From: Natronoarchaeum philippinense
GTDB taxonomy: Archaea > Halobacteriota > Halobacteria > Halobacteriales > Natronoarchaeaceae
DNA: 64,000 nt
Direction of reading: 5' to 3'
Assembly: GCF_900215575.1 (NCBI RefSeq)
Contig: NZ_OBEJ01000001.1
Span: 186,001 to 250,000, forward strand
The translations under genes and the position numbers were made by a program. Numbering within the stretch: position 1 is the stretch's first letter; every line of letters starts with the position of its first letter. Below the pieces are notes generated by a model, which was not told the origin of the DNA, did not search any database, and saw nothing but the letters and a program-made list of their open reading frames with translations. Below, piece by piece: positions 35,378-44,091 of this stretch.

Positions 35378-35953
35378 ATGCAAGATCCGGATTCCGAACT
35401 GACGGCCGACCCTGACGAGCGCGCCGATCGGCCGGATTTCGACGCACTGACGCCGCCCGACGAAGTCGTCCACGGGGACCGGACGCGTGATGATTTCTTT
35501 GACGCCGTGCTCGGACTCGACAGCCCTGCGACGGCCGACGAGGTCGCTGACCTCGCAGGGCGGGGTGTCGACGCCGCGAGAGAGTACCTAGAGTGGTTCG
35601 AGCGAATGGGCATCGTGACGAAAGTCACCGAGTCCCCGTCGACGTACGAGCGAAACCAAGCCTATCTGAACTGGCGACGCGCACAGACGCTCCAGAACGA
35701 TTATTCGACTAACGAACTCGTCGAGTTTTTAGACACAGAAACGACGCGAGCCCAAGCGCTGGCCGAGCAGTTCGATGCCAAAACGCCGGACGCGGTGGCG
35801 CTCTCGAAACGGGCTGCTGACTCCGGACGATCCGTCGAAGACGTGTGGGAGGAGGTCACTGCGTGGCGAACCGCCCGCCGGCGCGTCTCTCTGCTTGAGC
35901 GGGCACTGCGAACCGATTCGGGTGATGCCGCCGATCGACGCACGATCGTATGA
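35378..35953 (+). CDS. Winged-helix-like regulator (DUF7342-like), probable antitoxin/partner of the next gene
   Basis: 191 residues. After an acidic start, residues about 45-95 look like a helix-turn-helix of the ArsR/MarR kind: LDSPATADEVADLAGRGVDA then YLEWFERMGIVTKVTE. The remaining part is helical and charged, with FLDTETTRAQALAEQFDAK and an Arg-rich C-terminal helix. I recall this arrangement as haloarchaeal DUF7342, but am not sure of the number. Its stop overlaps the next start (ATGA at 35950-35953). The lower GC and isolation between two unrelated blocks suggest an accessory, horizontally moving unit. Confidence 0.8.
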   Translation: MQDPDSELTADPDERADRPDFDALTPPDEVVHGDRTRDDFFDAVLGLDSPATADEVADLAGRGVDAAREYLEWFERMGIVTKVTESPSTYERNQAYLNWRRAQTLQNDYSTNELVEFLDTETTRAQALAEQFDAKTPDAVALSKRAADSGRSVEDVWEEVTAWRTARRRVSLLERALRTDSGDAADRRTIV

Positions 35954-36396
35954 ACCGGCGGGAGGACGGCGGCTCGCCTGACGATGGCAGCGGTGCACCG
36001 GTGGATTTCGACCGGCTCGACCGCATCGAGGAGCGACTGGCTACTGACGAGCGTTTCGACCGGATCGAGCGGGAGCCCGAGTTTGCACCCGACCGGTTAG
36101 TTTGCATCTGGGATTCACGGTTCTATCCCAACTCCGTGTCGACAGCACGCGTCGAGATTGTGTGGTTCGAGAACGGCGACTTCTCGATACAGTACCACGA
36201 GGAGCACATCCAGAGCGAATTCGATCATCGATGGGACCGACACCCATCCGATCACAACGCGCGTGATCACATCCATCCCGGACCAGACGCACCGACGCCG
36301 GGCAACGATGCGAGCCACCCTGCTGACTGGCGTGATGTGCTTTCAAACGTGCTCGCTGAAATCGAACGCAGACAGCGCGCCTTTTGGAGCGATTAG
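35950..36396 (+). CDS. Conserved haloarchaeal protein, candidate toxin of a two-gene module
   Basis: 148 residues, coupled to the regulator by a 4-base overlap. The core has APDRLVCIWDSRFYPNSVST, VEIVWFENGDFSIQYHEEH, then a His-rich FDHRWDRHPSDHNARDHIHP and a C-terminal helix WRDVLSNVLAEIERRQRAFW. Proteins of this pattern regularly follow a DUF7342-type gene in haloarchaea, as I recall. The cluster RWDRHP...HNARDHIHPGPDA could be a metal-binding or RNase-type active site; that is inference. The organisation (DNA-binding gene first, small overlapping second gene) is that of many toxin-antitoxin pairs. No experimental support known to me. Confidence 0.75.
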   Translation: MNRREDGGSPDDGSGAPVDFDRLDRIEERLATDERFDRIEREPEFAPDRLVCIWDSRFYPNSVSTARVEIVWFENGDFSIQYHEEHIQSEFDHRWDRHPSDHNARDHIHPGPDAPTPGNDASHPADWRDVLSNVLAEIERRQRAFWSD

Positions 36397-36444
36397 CCCG
36401 CATGGGGCATCGCCCACGCAGTGAACGACACTCACCACCGGCCG

Positions 36445-37227
36445 TCACAACAACTCCTCGACCTCCGCAATCGACTCCAGCACGTGGTCCGGCGTGATCT
36501 CGGCGTCGTCGATGTCCTCTCGATCGGTGACGCCGGTCAGCACCAGCGCGGTCGTCATGCCAGCGCGCTCGCCGAGTGCGATGTCGGTGTCGAGGCGGTC
36601 GCCGACGACCAGCACCGACTCCGGCGGGACGCCGAGTCGTTCCAGCGCGGCGTCGATCGCCGTGTCTGCCGGTTTCCCGAGCACGCGATCGGGCTGGCGT
36701 CCGGTCGCCGCTTCGATCGCGCCGACGATCGCACCCGAGCCGGGGACGAGGTGGTCCTCGACGGGGATCGTCACGTCCGGATCGGTGCTGAGAAACGCCG
36801 CGGAGTCGTCTTCGAGCGCCCACAGCGCTTCGGTGAGCCGGTCGTAGTGGAACTCGCGGTCGATCGATGCCACGACGGCGTCGGCGTCGTCTGGACCGGC
36901 CCCCAGAGCGAGGTCACGTTCGACCAGCAGGTCTTCGAGGCCGGGCTCACCGACAACTAACAGATCGTCTCCGGCGTGGTGTTCGTCGAGATACTCGGCG
37001 GTGACGGTTGCCGCGGTCAGAAATCGTGATGGGTCGATCTCGATGCCGTGGTCGGCCAGCCGATCGGCGTAGTGGTCCCGGCGCTTGGTCGGATTGTTCG
37101 AGAACAACAGCAGATCGAGACCGGCGTCCCGAAGCACGTCGACGGCGTCGGCAGCGCCCGGTATCGACTGGTCGCCCAACACGATCGTTCCGTCTACGTC
37201 CAGTATCGCACCGCGGTACGCACTCAT
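36445..37227 (-). CDS. HAD-superfamily hydrolase, NagD-like phosphatase
   Basis: 260 residues from the ATG at 37227. The four HAD motifs are present: AILDVDGTIVLGD with the nucleophile Asp (motif I), LLLFSNNPTKRRDHY (motif II), the Lys in RVLGKPADTAI (motif III) and VLVVGDRLDTDIALG (motif IV). A large cap domain (about 85-180) between motifs II and III places it in the NagD/4-nitrophenylphosphatase group (class IIA). It dephosphorylates small phosphate esters such as sugar or glycerol phosphates; the substrate is not known. Confidence 0.92.
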   Translation of the reverse strand: MSAYRGAILDVDGTIVLGDQSIPGAADAVDVLRDAGLDLLLFSNNPTKRRDHYADRLADHGIEIDPSRFLTAATVTAEYLDEHHAGDDLLVVGEPGLEDLLVERDLALGAGPDDADAVVASIDREFHYDRLTEALWALEDDSAAFLSTDPDVTIPVEDHLVPGSGAIVGAIEAATGRQPDRVLGKPADTAIDAALERLGVPPESVLVVGDRLDTDIALGERAGMTTALVLTGVTDREDIDDAEITPDHVLESIAEVEELL

Positions 37228-37532
37228 TATCCGTCCTCTCGGCTGCGGTCCGATAACAGTATGGGTGCGGGGGCTGGGTTCCTGTCGGCGCCGCGCCCGC
37301 GCCGTTCTTGCGGATCTATTGCTGCAAAGATCCCGGCTCGCTTCGATCACCGTCTCGTACGTGCCGGCTGGTCTATCATCGATCCGTCCCTGCGGCCAAT
37401 TTTTCTGCGACCGAAACCGTCGTTTCGACGCCGCTCTCTCGGCTTCTCGACGCCGCTGGTTGGACTGCCACCGCGATATAGTCCGTTCGTAGATGACAAG
37501 GCTTATTCTCCGTATGGGACTGGTCCTTGGTG
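37228..37532. other. Divergent intergenic region between the HAD hydrolase and aglB
   Basis: 305 bases without a credible gene. On the plus strand it carries the aglB promoter (CTTATT at 37502-37507). I find no tRNA, repeat or inverted repeat of note; open frames crossing it have Arg/Ser-rich shadow composition. Confidence 0.6.
37502..37507 (+). promoter_or_regulatory. TATA-like box of aglB
   Basis: CTTATT lies 28-29 bases before the ATG at 37533, consistent with a leaderless transcript. In-frame TTG (37527) and GTG (37530) precede the ATG and are not needed. Confidence 0.5.
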
Positions 37533-40364
37533 ATGAGTACGGACACGGAACAGGTCGGCGTCGGATCCACGGAGTCCGTCGTCGATCTCGCCCAGCGTTG
37601 GTATCACGTCCCCGCGCTGGCTGTGATGATGCTGTACATGCTGTGGGTGCGGTTCCAGTCGTACGGCGCTGTCGTCCGGGACAGCGCGGTGTACTTCATT
37701 GGAAACGACGCCTACTACCACTACCGCGAGACGATGTTCGCGGTCAAAAACTGGCTCTCGACGATGCCGTTCGATCCGTGGACGCAGTTCCCCTTCGGCA
37801 CGTCGACGGGTCAGTTCGGGACGCTGTTCGACCAGTTGATCGCCGCCGGCATTCTCGTCCTCGGACTGGGATCGCCCAGCGACCGACAGGCCGCGATCGC
37901 CTTTGCGGTCGCTCCCGCCGTGATCGGCACCCTCTGTGCGGTGCCGGTCTACTACCTCGGCAAGCGCCTGAGCGACCGCCTCGGCGGGCTCTTTGCCGTC
38001 CTCGTGCTGGCGCTGCTGCCCGGGCAGTTCCTGTTGCGCTCGGTCGTCGGCTTCACCGACCACCACGTCGGTGAGGTGCTGTTCCAGACGATCGCAGTGC
38101 TGGCGATGATGGTCGCCGTGACCGTCGCCGAGCGCGAAAAGCCCGTCTTCGAGCAGTTCCGCGACGGCGACTGGGGCGGCCTGCGCGAGACGATCAAGTG
38201 GAGCGCGCTCGCCGGCCTCGCGCTGGCGCTGTACCTCTGGACGTGGCCGCCCGGCGTCGTGCTGGTCGGCGTCTTCGGCGCCTTCTTCGCCGTGGCGCTG
38301 TCGATCGACGTGGTCCACGGTCGCAGCCCCGAACACGTCGCCATCGTCGGCGCGCTCAGTCTCACTATCGGCGCCGTGTTGCTCCTCCCGATGGTCGAGG
38401 CGTTCACCTTCGGCTCCCCGACGACGATGTCGCTGCTCCACGTCTCGCTGGCGCTCGCGGTCGCGCTCGGCTGCGTGTTCCTCGCGTGGCTCGCACGCCA
38501 GTGGGACCAACAGGGCCGCGATCCCCAGAGCTACCCGCTCACCGTCGGCGCGATCGGCGTCGCCGCCATCGTCGTCGGCAGTTTCGTCGTTCCCGGCGTC
38601 GTCGATACGGTCTGGCAACAGATGGAACGCGCACTGTTGCTCGGCCAGTCCGACGCGACGCTGACGATTCAGGAGGCACAGACGACGCTGTCGCAGCCCG
38701 GCGGCGCGATGGCCTTCATGTTCCGGAACTACGGATTCACCTACGTCGTCGCCATCATCGGCTTCGGCTGGATGACGCTCGGTTCGCTGTCGATGCCCGA
38801 CCGCTACCGCTCCGAGCATCTGCTCGTTGCGGTCTGGGCCGTGTTCGTGACGCTGATGGCGCTCTCGCAGGTTCGATTCCACTACTACCTCGCGGCGGTC
38901 GTGGCGGTGCTCAACGCCGTCGCGCTGCGGGGCGTATTCAGTCTGCTCGGCATCCCCTCGTTCGACCGCGCCAAGGAGGTCGAAACGTATCAGGTGCTTG
39001 CGATCGCGGCGGCGATCGTCCTGATCGTGTTCCCGATCGCGGTGTCGTTCGGCGCTGGTGGCGCGACGGCTTACCAGCAGGCCAACGCCCGCCAGCCCGG
39101 GAGCGTGACGACGTGGGACGACAGCCTCGACTGGATGAGCGAGAACACGCCCGAACCCGGTACCTACGGCGGTGCGGACTCCGAGTTCGCCTACTACGGA
39201 AGCTACTCCGAGACGAACGACTACCAGTACCCCGACGGTGCCTACGGCGTCATGTCGTGGTGGGACTACGGCCACTGGATCACCGTCGAGGGCGAACGAC
39301 CCGCGGTCGCCAACCCGTTCCAGCAGGGCGCCCGCACCGCGAGCGCGTTCTTCCAAGCCCAGTCCGAAGAGCGTGCGAACCTGCTGCTAGATGCCCTCCC
39401 CGCCGCACAGGAGACTGACGAGCGGATCGGCGAGATGTCGACGGCCGAACTCCGCGAACTCGTCAACTCGACGAGCGAGCAACAGCAGAGCGAAGACACT
39501 CGGTACGTGATGATCGACGACCAGATGGCCGGCGAGAAGTTCTGGGCAATTACCCAATGGACATCGCCGCCGGATGTTGACGGTATGATGCGCCCCGGTA
39601 CTGGACAGTACGACAATTCGATGATCAGTGAGTTGTACTTCCAAGATGCTAACGGACTAAGCAACTATCGACTTGTTCATGAGAATGAACGCTTCTCCGT
39701 AGTCGGGAATATCCCCACGCGGGGCGGAGGCCAAACGTGGGCTACGAGTGGACCATTCGCTCAAGGCTGGAATGCGACAGGTCAGACTCGACTAAGTCTC
39801 TTGCAATCCGGTCTAAATGCTGATGTTGAGTCAACGGTCAAGACCTACGAGCGCGTCGACGGTGCGACGCTGACGGGCGAGGCCGCGCCGAACCAGACCG
39901 TGATCGCGGCGGTCGAGTTGGAGACCAACGCCAACCGGCCGTTCCTCTACACGCAGTCGGTCCAGACGGGCGAGGACGGCACGTTCTCGATCACCGTGCC
40001 CTACGCGACGAACGACGAACTGGGCCCCGCTGACGGCTACACCGACAGCGCGGTCAACGCGACGACGAGCTACTCCATCGTCGCCGGCGACAACGTCTCC
40101 CGTTCCGACTACCAGCGCGACGGCTGGAACCAGAACGCGAGCATCTCGCTCGAAGGAACGACGAACGTCTCCGAGTCGGCCGTTGTCGACGGCGAGTCGG
40201 TGCAGGTCGACCTCGGCGAGTACGACGGCGGCAACGCCAGCGACGGCGGGAACCAGACCGACGGCTCCGGCTCCGACGCGGACGGCACCGACGGCTCCGG
40301 TTCCGACGGCGGTAACACGACCGCTGACCTCGAACCGGTCGCCCGTCCGGCCCTGAGCGCGTAA
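37533..40364 (+). CDS. aglB: Oligosaccharyltransferase AglB (STT3 family)
   Basis: 943 residues. It transfers the glycan from a dolichol-phosphate carrier to Asn in Asn-X-Ser/Thr sequons of exported proteins, at the outer face of the membrane. Thirteen or so membrane helices occupy residues 20-510; the first external loop has the acidic NDAYYHYRETMF and the TTDHH counterpart is VGFTDHHVGEVLFQ. The catalytic WWDYG motif lies in YGVMSWWDYGHWITVEG near residue 575; the DK/MI-type motif is probably RYVMIDDQM near 660. The C-terminal globular domain ends in a Gly/Ser/Asp-rich tail. Bases from about 39560 to 39840 are clearly poorer in GC than the rest. Confidence 0.95.
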   Translation: MSTDTEQVGVGSTESVVDLAQRWYHVPALAVMMLYMLWVRFQSYGAVVRDSAVYFIGNDAYYHYRETMFAVKNWLSTMPFDPWTQFPFGTSTGQFGTLFDQLIAAGILVLGLGSPSDRQAAIAFAVAPAVIGTLCAVPVYYLGKRLSDRLGGLFAVLVLALLPGQFLLRSVVGFTDHHVGEVLFQTIAVLAMMVAVTVAEREKPVFEQFRDGDWGGLRETIKWSALAGLALALYLWTWPPGVVLVGVFGAFFAVALSIDVVHGRSPEHVAIVGALSLTIGAVLLLPMVEAFTFGSPTTMSLLHVSLALAVALGCVFLAWLARQWDQQGRDPQSYPLTVGAIGVAAIVVGSFVVPGVVDTVWQQMERALLLGQSDATLTIQEAQTTLSQPGGAMAFMFRNYGFTYVVAIIGFGWMTLGSLSMPDRYRSEHLLVAVWAVFVTLMALSQVRFHYYLAAVVAVLNAVALRGVFSLLGIPSFDRAKEVETYQVLAIAAAIVLIVFPIAVSFGAGGATAYQQANARQPGSVTTWDDSLDWMSENTPEPGTYGGADSEFAYYGSYSETNDYQYPDGAYGVMSWWDYGHWITVEGERPAVANPFQQGARTASAFFQAQSEERANLLLDALPAAQETDERIGEMSTAELRELVNSTSEQQQSEDTRYVMIDDQMAGEKFWAITQWTSPPDVDGMMRPGTGQYDNSMISELYFQDANGLSNYRLVHENERFSVVGNIPTRGGGQTWATSGPFAQGWNATGQTRLSLLQSGLNADVESTVKTYERVDGATLTGEAAPNQTVIAAVELETNANRPFLYTQSVQTGEDGTFSITVPYATNDELGPADGYTDSAVNATTSYSIVAGDNVSRSDYQRDGWNQNASISLEGTTNVSESAVVDGESVQVDLGEYDGGNASDGGNQTDGSGSDADGTDGSGSDGGNTTADLEPVARPALSA

Positions 40365-40447
40365 CGACGCCGTAGCCGATCTCTTTTCGGTCGCGGTAGT
40401 CCGACGACAGGAACGGTTTTCCGTTCGCTCGCTCAACACACGAGTAC

Positions 40448-41485
40448 ATGCGACGCTGGCTCTCGATCTACCTCAAGGGCATTTTCATGGGTTCTGCAGA
40501 CATCGTCCCCGGCGTTTCCGGCGGGACGATCGCGCTGATCACCGGCATCTACGAGCGACTCATCGCCGCAATCACGAACGCGGACCCGCGGCTACTCCGC
40601 CACGCGCTGCGGCCGCACGACGCCGAGTCGCGGGCCGCTCTCGCCGACGGGCTCCGCGAGATGGACATCGGCTTCCTGCTCGCGCTCGGCGCCGGCATCG
40701 CCACGGCAATCGTGGGGGCCTCCCAGATCGTCGGTGCGGTCGCCGAGTCCTACCCGGGGCTCACCGCTGCTTTCTTCGTCGGTTTGATCGGCGCCTCAGC
40801 CGTCGTACTGGCCCGGCAGGTGTCGGTCGACGACGCCGAGACGGCGCTGATCGTCGCCGTCGGCATCACGCTCGCGGGGAGCATGGCGTTTCTCGGCGGG
40901 AGTTCGGCGCCCCACGCGCTCCCGCTCGTGTTTCTGGCCGGGATGGTCGCGGTGAGCGCGACGATCCTCCCGGGGGTTTCTGGCGCCTTCTTCCTGCTGG
41001 TGCTCGGCCAGTATTACTTCATGCTCGACGCGCTGACCGCCTTTCTGGACGCGCTCGTCGGGCTGGCGTCCGGCGGCGGCGTCGCGGCGCTGCTCGATTC
41101 CGGCGTCGTCGTCGTGACCTTCTGCTCGGGCGCGCTCGTCGGCGTGCTCTCGATCGCCCACGCGGTCAAGTGGGCGCTCGACCACCACCGGCAGCGGACG
41201 CTCGCTTTTCTCGTGGCGCTGATGATCGGCGGCGTGCTCGTTCCCGGTCGCGACGTTGCGAGCCACGTCACCGAAGCGGGCGGCGGCGCCGCGACCGCCA
41301 GCGCCGCGCTGGCGGCGCTCGCAGTCGCCGGCGTCGGGGCGGCCGCGGTGCTGGCGATCGATCACTACACCGACGATCTGGACTACGCCGAGGACGACGA
41401 CGCGGGCCGCCGCGCTCGCGACGGCGAGGACAACGACTCCCAAGACGATCGCCAGCCGCGGTTTGACGCCGCTTCGGAGGAGTGA
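40448..41485 (+). CDS. DUF368 family polyprenyl-phosphate transporter candidate (PopT-like)
   Basis: 345 residues. The family signature opens the protein: LKGIFMGSADIVPGVSGGTIALITGIYERLI split across the first helix, and again VSATILPGVSGAFFLLVLGQ in the second half. About eight or nine membrane segments follow the inverted-repeat plan of DUF368; the tail is acidic. Bacterial DUF368 proteins (PopT) recycle undecaprenyl phosphate across the membrane. Next to aglB, an archaeal member may return dolichol phosphate after glycan transfer. The gene begins 83 bases after aglB on the same strand. Confidence 0.9.
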   Translation: MRRWLSIYLKGIFMGSADIVPGVSGGTIALITGIYERLIAAITNADPRLLRHALRPHDAESRAALADGLREMDIGFLLALGAGIATAIVGASQIVGAVAESYPGLTAAFFVGLIGASAVVLARQVSVDDAETALIVAVGITLAGSMAFLGGSSAPHALPLVFLAGMVAVSATILPGVSGAFFLLVLGQYYFMLDALTAFLDALVGLASGGGVAALLDSGVVVVTFCSGALVGVLSIAHAVKWALDHHRQRTLAFLVALMIGGVLVPGRDVASHVTEAGGGAATASAALAALAVAGVGAAAVLAIDHYTDDLDYAEDDDAGRRARDGEDNDSQDDRQPRFDAASEE

Positions 41486-41516
41486 GGACAGCCGCGATCT
41501 GACGCCGCGCTGACCG

Positions 41517-42668
41517 CTACAGCCGCGATCGCTGTTCGAGCCGCTCGAACACCAGCGTCGGGAACTGCGGCACGACTCGGGTCGGCGTCCGACCGTTTCC
41601 GCAGTCGCCTTCGATCGCTTTGCGGGACAGCAGCCCGACTTCGGCGAGTTCGTAGAGATATCGCTGGACGGTGCTCGGCGAGAGATCGGTCCGTTCTCCG
41701 ACCGCCTCCGCGGCGTCGCTGATCGGACGCTCGTGTCCGTCGACCCGAAGCAGTTCGGACAGCACGGTCCGCCGGTTTTCCGGCAGCGCGAGCACTTGGC
41801 CGATCTGTGCGCAGTTGTCGGGGACAGCGTCGATGCCCACATCCACGTCGCGCTCGCGGATCCGGTCGGCGCCGTCCCGGTCGGCGCTGATCGCGGCGCC
41901 AAACAGCGCGGCGAGCGCGTCGTGGGCGTCGCCATCGGCCCAGTCGGCGATCCGGCGGGCGTCGTCGTGAGCCAGCGCGCCGTTGGTGAGTCCGTACGAG
42001 CCGCGTTCGGTGAGCAGATCGACCAATGCGTGCGACCGGTAGGCCGGCACCTCGACGGTCCGGCCGTCCCAGTCGTCTCGCGGTTCCTCGCCGACGATCA
42101 CCAGCGCCGTGCCCGCCGCCACCGGTTCCAGCAGCGACCGCACGTCGGCGACGCCGTCGTCGGTCTCCGAGAGATGATCGACGGCGACGACGATGGCGCT
42201 CGAATGCTCTGCGACCACGTCGGCCAAGCGCTCGCGGAGCTCGTCGGTGCCGACGCCACGGCGCGGCACCGGATTGTGGGAGACGGTGTCAAGGATGGCG
42301 TGATAGTACTGGAACTCGCTGTCGGCGCGGCGCGCGTCGACGTAGGCAAACTGCGCCGTGGCATCGCCGCTTCCCCGGGTCGACGTCCAGATCGAGTTGT
42401 CGCTCCGGCCCAAACTCTCGTTGAGTTGGGCGAACAGCGCCGTCAGGATCGCCGATTTCCCGCTGCCCCGCGGGCCACAGACGGCGAGGTCGTCGGGGCA
42501 TTCGCCGTCGAACACCGGGTCGAGCGCATCGAGTATCTGCTCCATGACCGATCCCCGGCCGACCGGTTCCGGGAGGTGGACGGCGGGGTTGAGTGCGCTC
42601 TCGTCGACGACGAGGCCGCCGCTCGTCGTCGTCTCCAGTCGTCGCGCGATGCGCTCGCTGAGTTCCAT
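41517..42668 (-). CDS. Orc1/Cdc6-like AAA+ ATPase with winged helix
   Basis: 383 residues from the ATG at 42668. Cdc6-style start (LPEPVGRGSVMEQILDALDP), Walker A in VCGPRGSGKSAILTALF, Walker B region SSAIVVAVDHLSETDDG where the usual acidic residue after Asp is His, VIVGEEPRDDW in the sensor-1 region (Asn not seen), and VPAYRSHALVDLLTERG in the initiator-type YxxxEL element. The C-terminus (RRTVLSELLRVDG ... LSPSTVQRYLYELAEVGLL) is a winged helix. Haloarchaea carry many Orc1/Cdc6 paralogues; this short divergent one may not be an origin-binding initiator. No origin repeats are visible nearby. Confidence 0.82.
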   Translation of the reverse strand: MELSERIARRLETTTSGGLVVDESALNPAVHLPEPVGRGSVMEQILDALDPVFDGECPDDLAVCGPRGSGKSAILTALFAQLNESLGRSDNSIWTSTRGSGDATAQFAYVDARRADSEFQYYHAILDTVSHNPVPRRGVGTDELRERLADVVAEHSSAIVVAVDHLSETDDGVADVRSLLEPVAAGTALVIVGEEPRDDWDGRTVEVPAYRSHALVDLLTERGSYGLTNGALAHDDARRIADWADGDAHDALAALFGAAISADRDGADRIRERDVDVGIDAVPDNCAQIGQVLALPENRRTVLSELLRVDGHERPISDAAEAVGERTDLSPSTVQRYLYELAEVGLLSRKAIEGDCGNGRTPTRVVPQFPTLVFERLEQRSRL

Positions 42669-42684
42669 CTGGAGGGAGTTGGGA

Positions 42685-44022
42685 TTAGGGGCGTGATGTG
42701 TCTTCCGAGACGAGCGCGGCGTCGAGCACCTCCAGCGGGTGTTTGATCTCGTAGCCCGTCCCGTGGCCCATCTGCATCGCACACGTGGGACACTCCGTCA
42801 TTCCCACGTCGCCCTCGGCCGATTCCATGTGATCGAACATCTCCTCGCCGATCTGCATCGAGAGATCGTACTTCTCGACTTTCCAGCCGTAGGTGCCCGA
42901 GATGCCCGAGCAGGAGTCGCCAACGTCCTCGGCGTCGACGCCGTCGATACGGTCGATCATCTCGATGGCCTGCCCGTCGAGCCCCTGGTTGCGGGCGTGA
43001 CACGGCGCGTGGTAGGCCAGATCGGGGAAGTCGACTTCCGTGCCCTCCAGTTCGCTCGCCAGATCCTCGTGGATCCGGAGGTACTCCAAGGCCTCGTAGG
43101 TGTGTTCGGCAACGTCGTCGATCCCGTGGATGTCGAACAGTTCGGGGTACTCCTGACGCAGCGACAACGAGCAGGAGGTACAGGAGGCGATCACGTCCGC
43201 GCCCTCGCCGATCGCAGCGACGAGGTTCTCGACGTTGGTCTCGGCGTGGCGCCGCGCGTCGTCTAACATCCCGTTGGCGAACATCGGCGTCCCCGAGCAG
43301 CCCTGCTCGGGCACCATGACCTCGTAGCCGAACTCCTCGAAGACCTCCACCATCGCCTTGCCGACCTCGGGGGTGTTGTAGTTCGAGTAACAGCCGTGGA
43401 AGTAGGCCACGCGCTTGTCGGGGTTGTGGACCTGCGCGCCGCCGCGCTCGGTCCACCACTCGCGGAACGTCTGCTCGGCGAACTCGGGGAACTCGCGTTC
43501 GGACGTGACGCCCAAGACCTTCTCGCCGGCCCACTGGGTGACGCTCAGGCCGGTGACGAAGTTGGCCAGCCGAGGAACCTTGCTCGCCAGTCCGGCGAAG
43601 AAGTTGTAGTTCGAGAGGATGCGGTTGCGGACGTACTCCTGTGAGAGCTTGTCCATCTGATTCTCGACGTACTCCCCTCTGGCGGTGTTGTGCATCTGGC
43701 TCAGGGGAACGTCGGAGGGACAGGCGCTGTCACAGCGCATGCAGTTCGAGCATTTATCGATCGAGTCGTCGATGTCTTGGTCCTCTTTGCGCTTGAGGCG
43801 CCACTGTTCGGGCCCTTGGAACTTCGGCCCGGGGAAGTCGTCGTCGACCTCGGCGACCGGGCAGTTCGTATCGCAGGTCGAGCACTTGTAACAGTCGTCG
43901 GAACCGGGACGGAGGTCCATCTCCTCGGTCTCGGGGAACACCTGCACCGGCTCGAACTCGTCGTCGCCGGTCGTCGAGTCGGTCGTCACGTCGAAATCGT
44001 CGGAAGTTTCTGCATCACTCAT
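42685..44022 (-). CDS. glpC: Anaerobic-type glycerol-3-phosphate dehydrogenase subunit C
   Basis: 445 residues. Two [4Fe-4S] sites at the N-terminus: Cys44, 47, 50, 54 (CYKCSTCDTNCP) and Cys91, 94, 97, 101 (CSNCMRCDSACP). Two CCG-type domains follow, with YFHGCYSNYNTPEVGK / PEQGCSGTPMF and IASCTSCSLSLRQEYPELF / YHAPCHARNQGLD / DSCSGISGTYGWK. GlpC anchors the GlpAB dehydrogenase to the membrane and passes its electrons to quinone. The acidic N-terminal 40 residues are typical for haloarchaea. It lies 69 bases after glpB, as the last gene of glpABC. Confidence 0.93.
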   Translation of the reverse strand: MSDAETSDDFDVTTDSTTGDDEFEPVQVFPETEEMDLRPGSDDCYKCSTCDTNCPVAEVDDDFPGPKFQGPEQWRLKRKEDQDIDDSIDKCSNCMRCDSACPSDVPLSQMHNTARGEYVENQMDKLSQEYVRNRILSNYNFFAGLASKVPRLANFVTGLSVTQWAGEKVLGVTSEREFPEFAEQTFREWWTERGGAQVHNPDKRVAYFHGCYSNYNTPEVGKAMVEVFEEFGYEVMVPEQGCSGTPMFANGMLDDARRHAETNVENLVAAIGEGADVIASCTSCSLSLRQEYPELFDIHGIDDVAEHTYEALEYLRIHEDLASELEGTEVDFPDLAYHAPCHARNQGLDGQAIEMIDRIDGVDAEDVGDSCSGISGTYGWKVEKYDLSMQIGEEMFDHMESAEGDVGMTECPTCAMQMGHGTGYEIKHPLEVLDAALVSEDTSRP

Positions 44023-44091
44023 TGGAAATCACCTCGGTGGGCCGACCGCCTGCAACTCGGACGCGACGGCGTCGACCCGCGGTCGTCTGTC

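Noticed and set aside
37228-37500. Possible small genes in the gap before aglB
   Set aside because: Several open frames cross it but all are Arg/Ser-rich, none has a promoter at the right distance, and none resembles a known protein.
37503-39356. 617-codon open frame on the minus strand
   Set aside because: Antisense to aglB; rich in Arg/Glu/His without domains.
42660-42700. Replication origin next to the Cdc6-like gene
   Set aside because: Only 16 bases separate the gene from glpC and no repeated origin boxes or AT-rich unwinding element are seen on either side.
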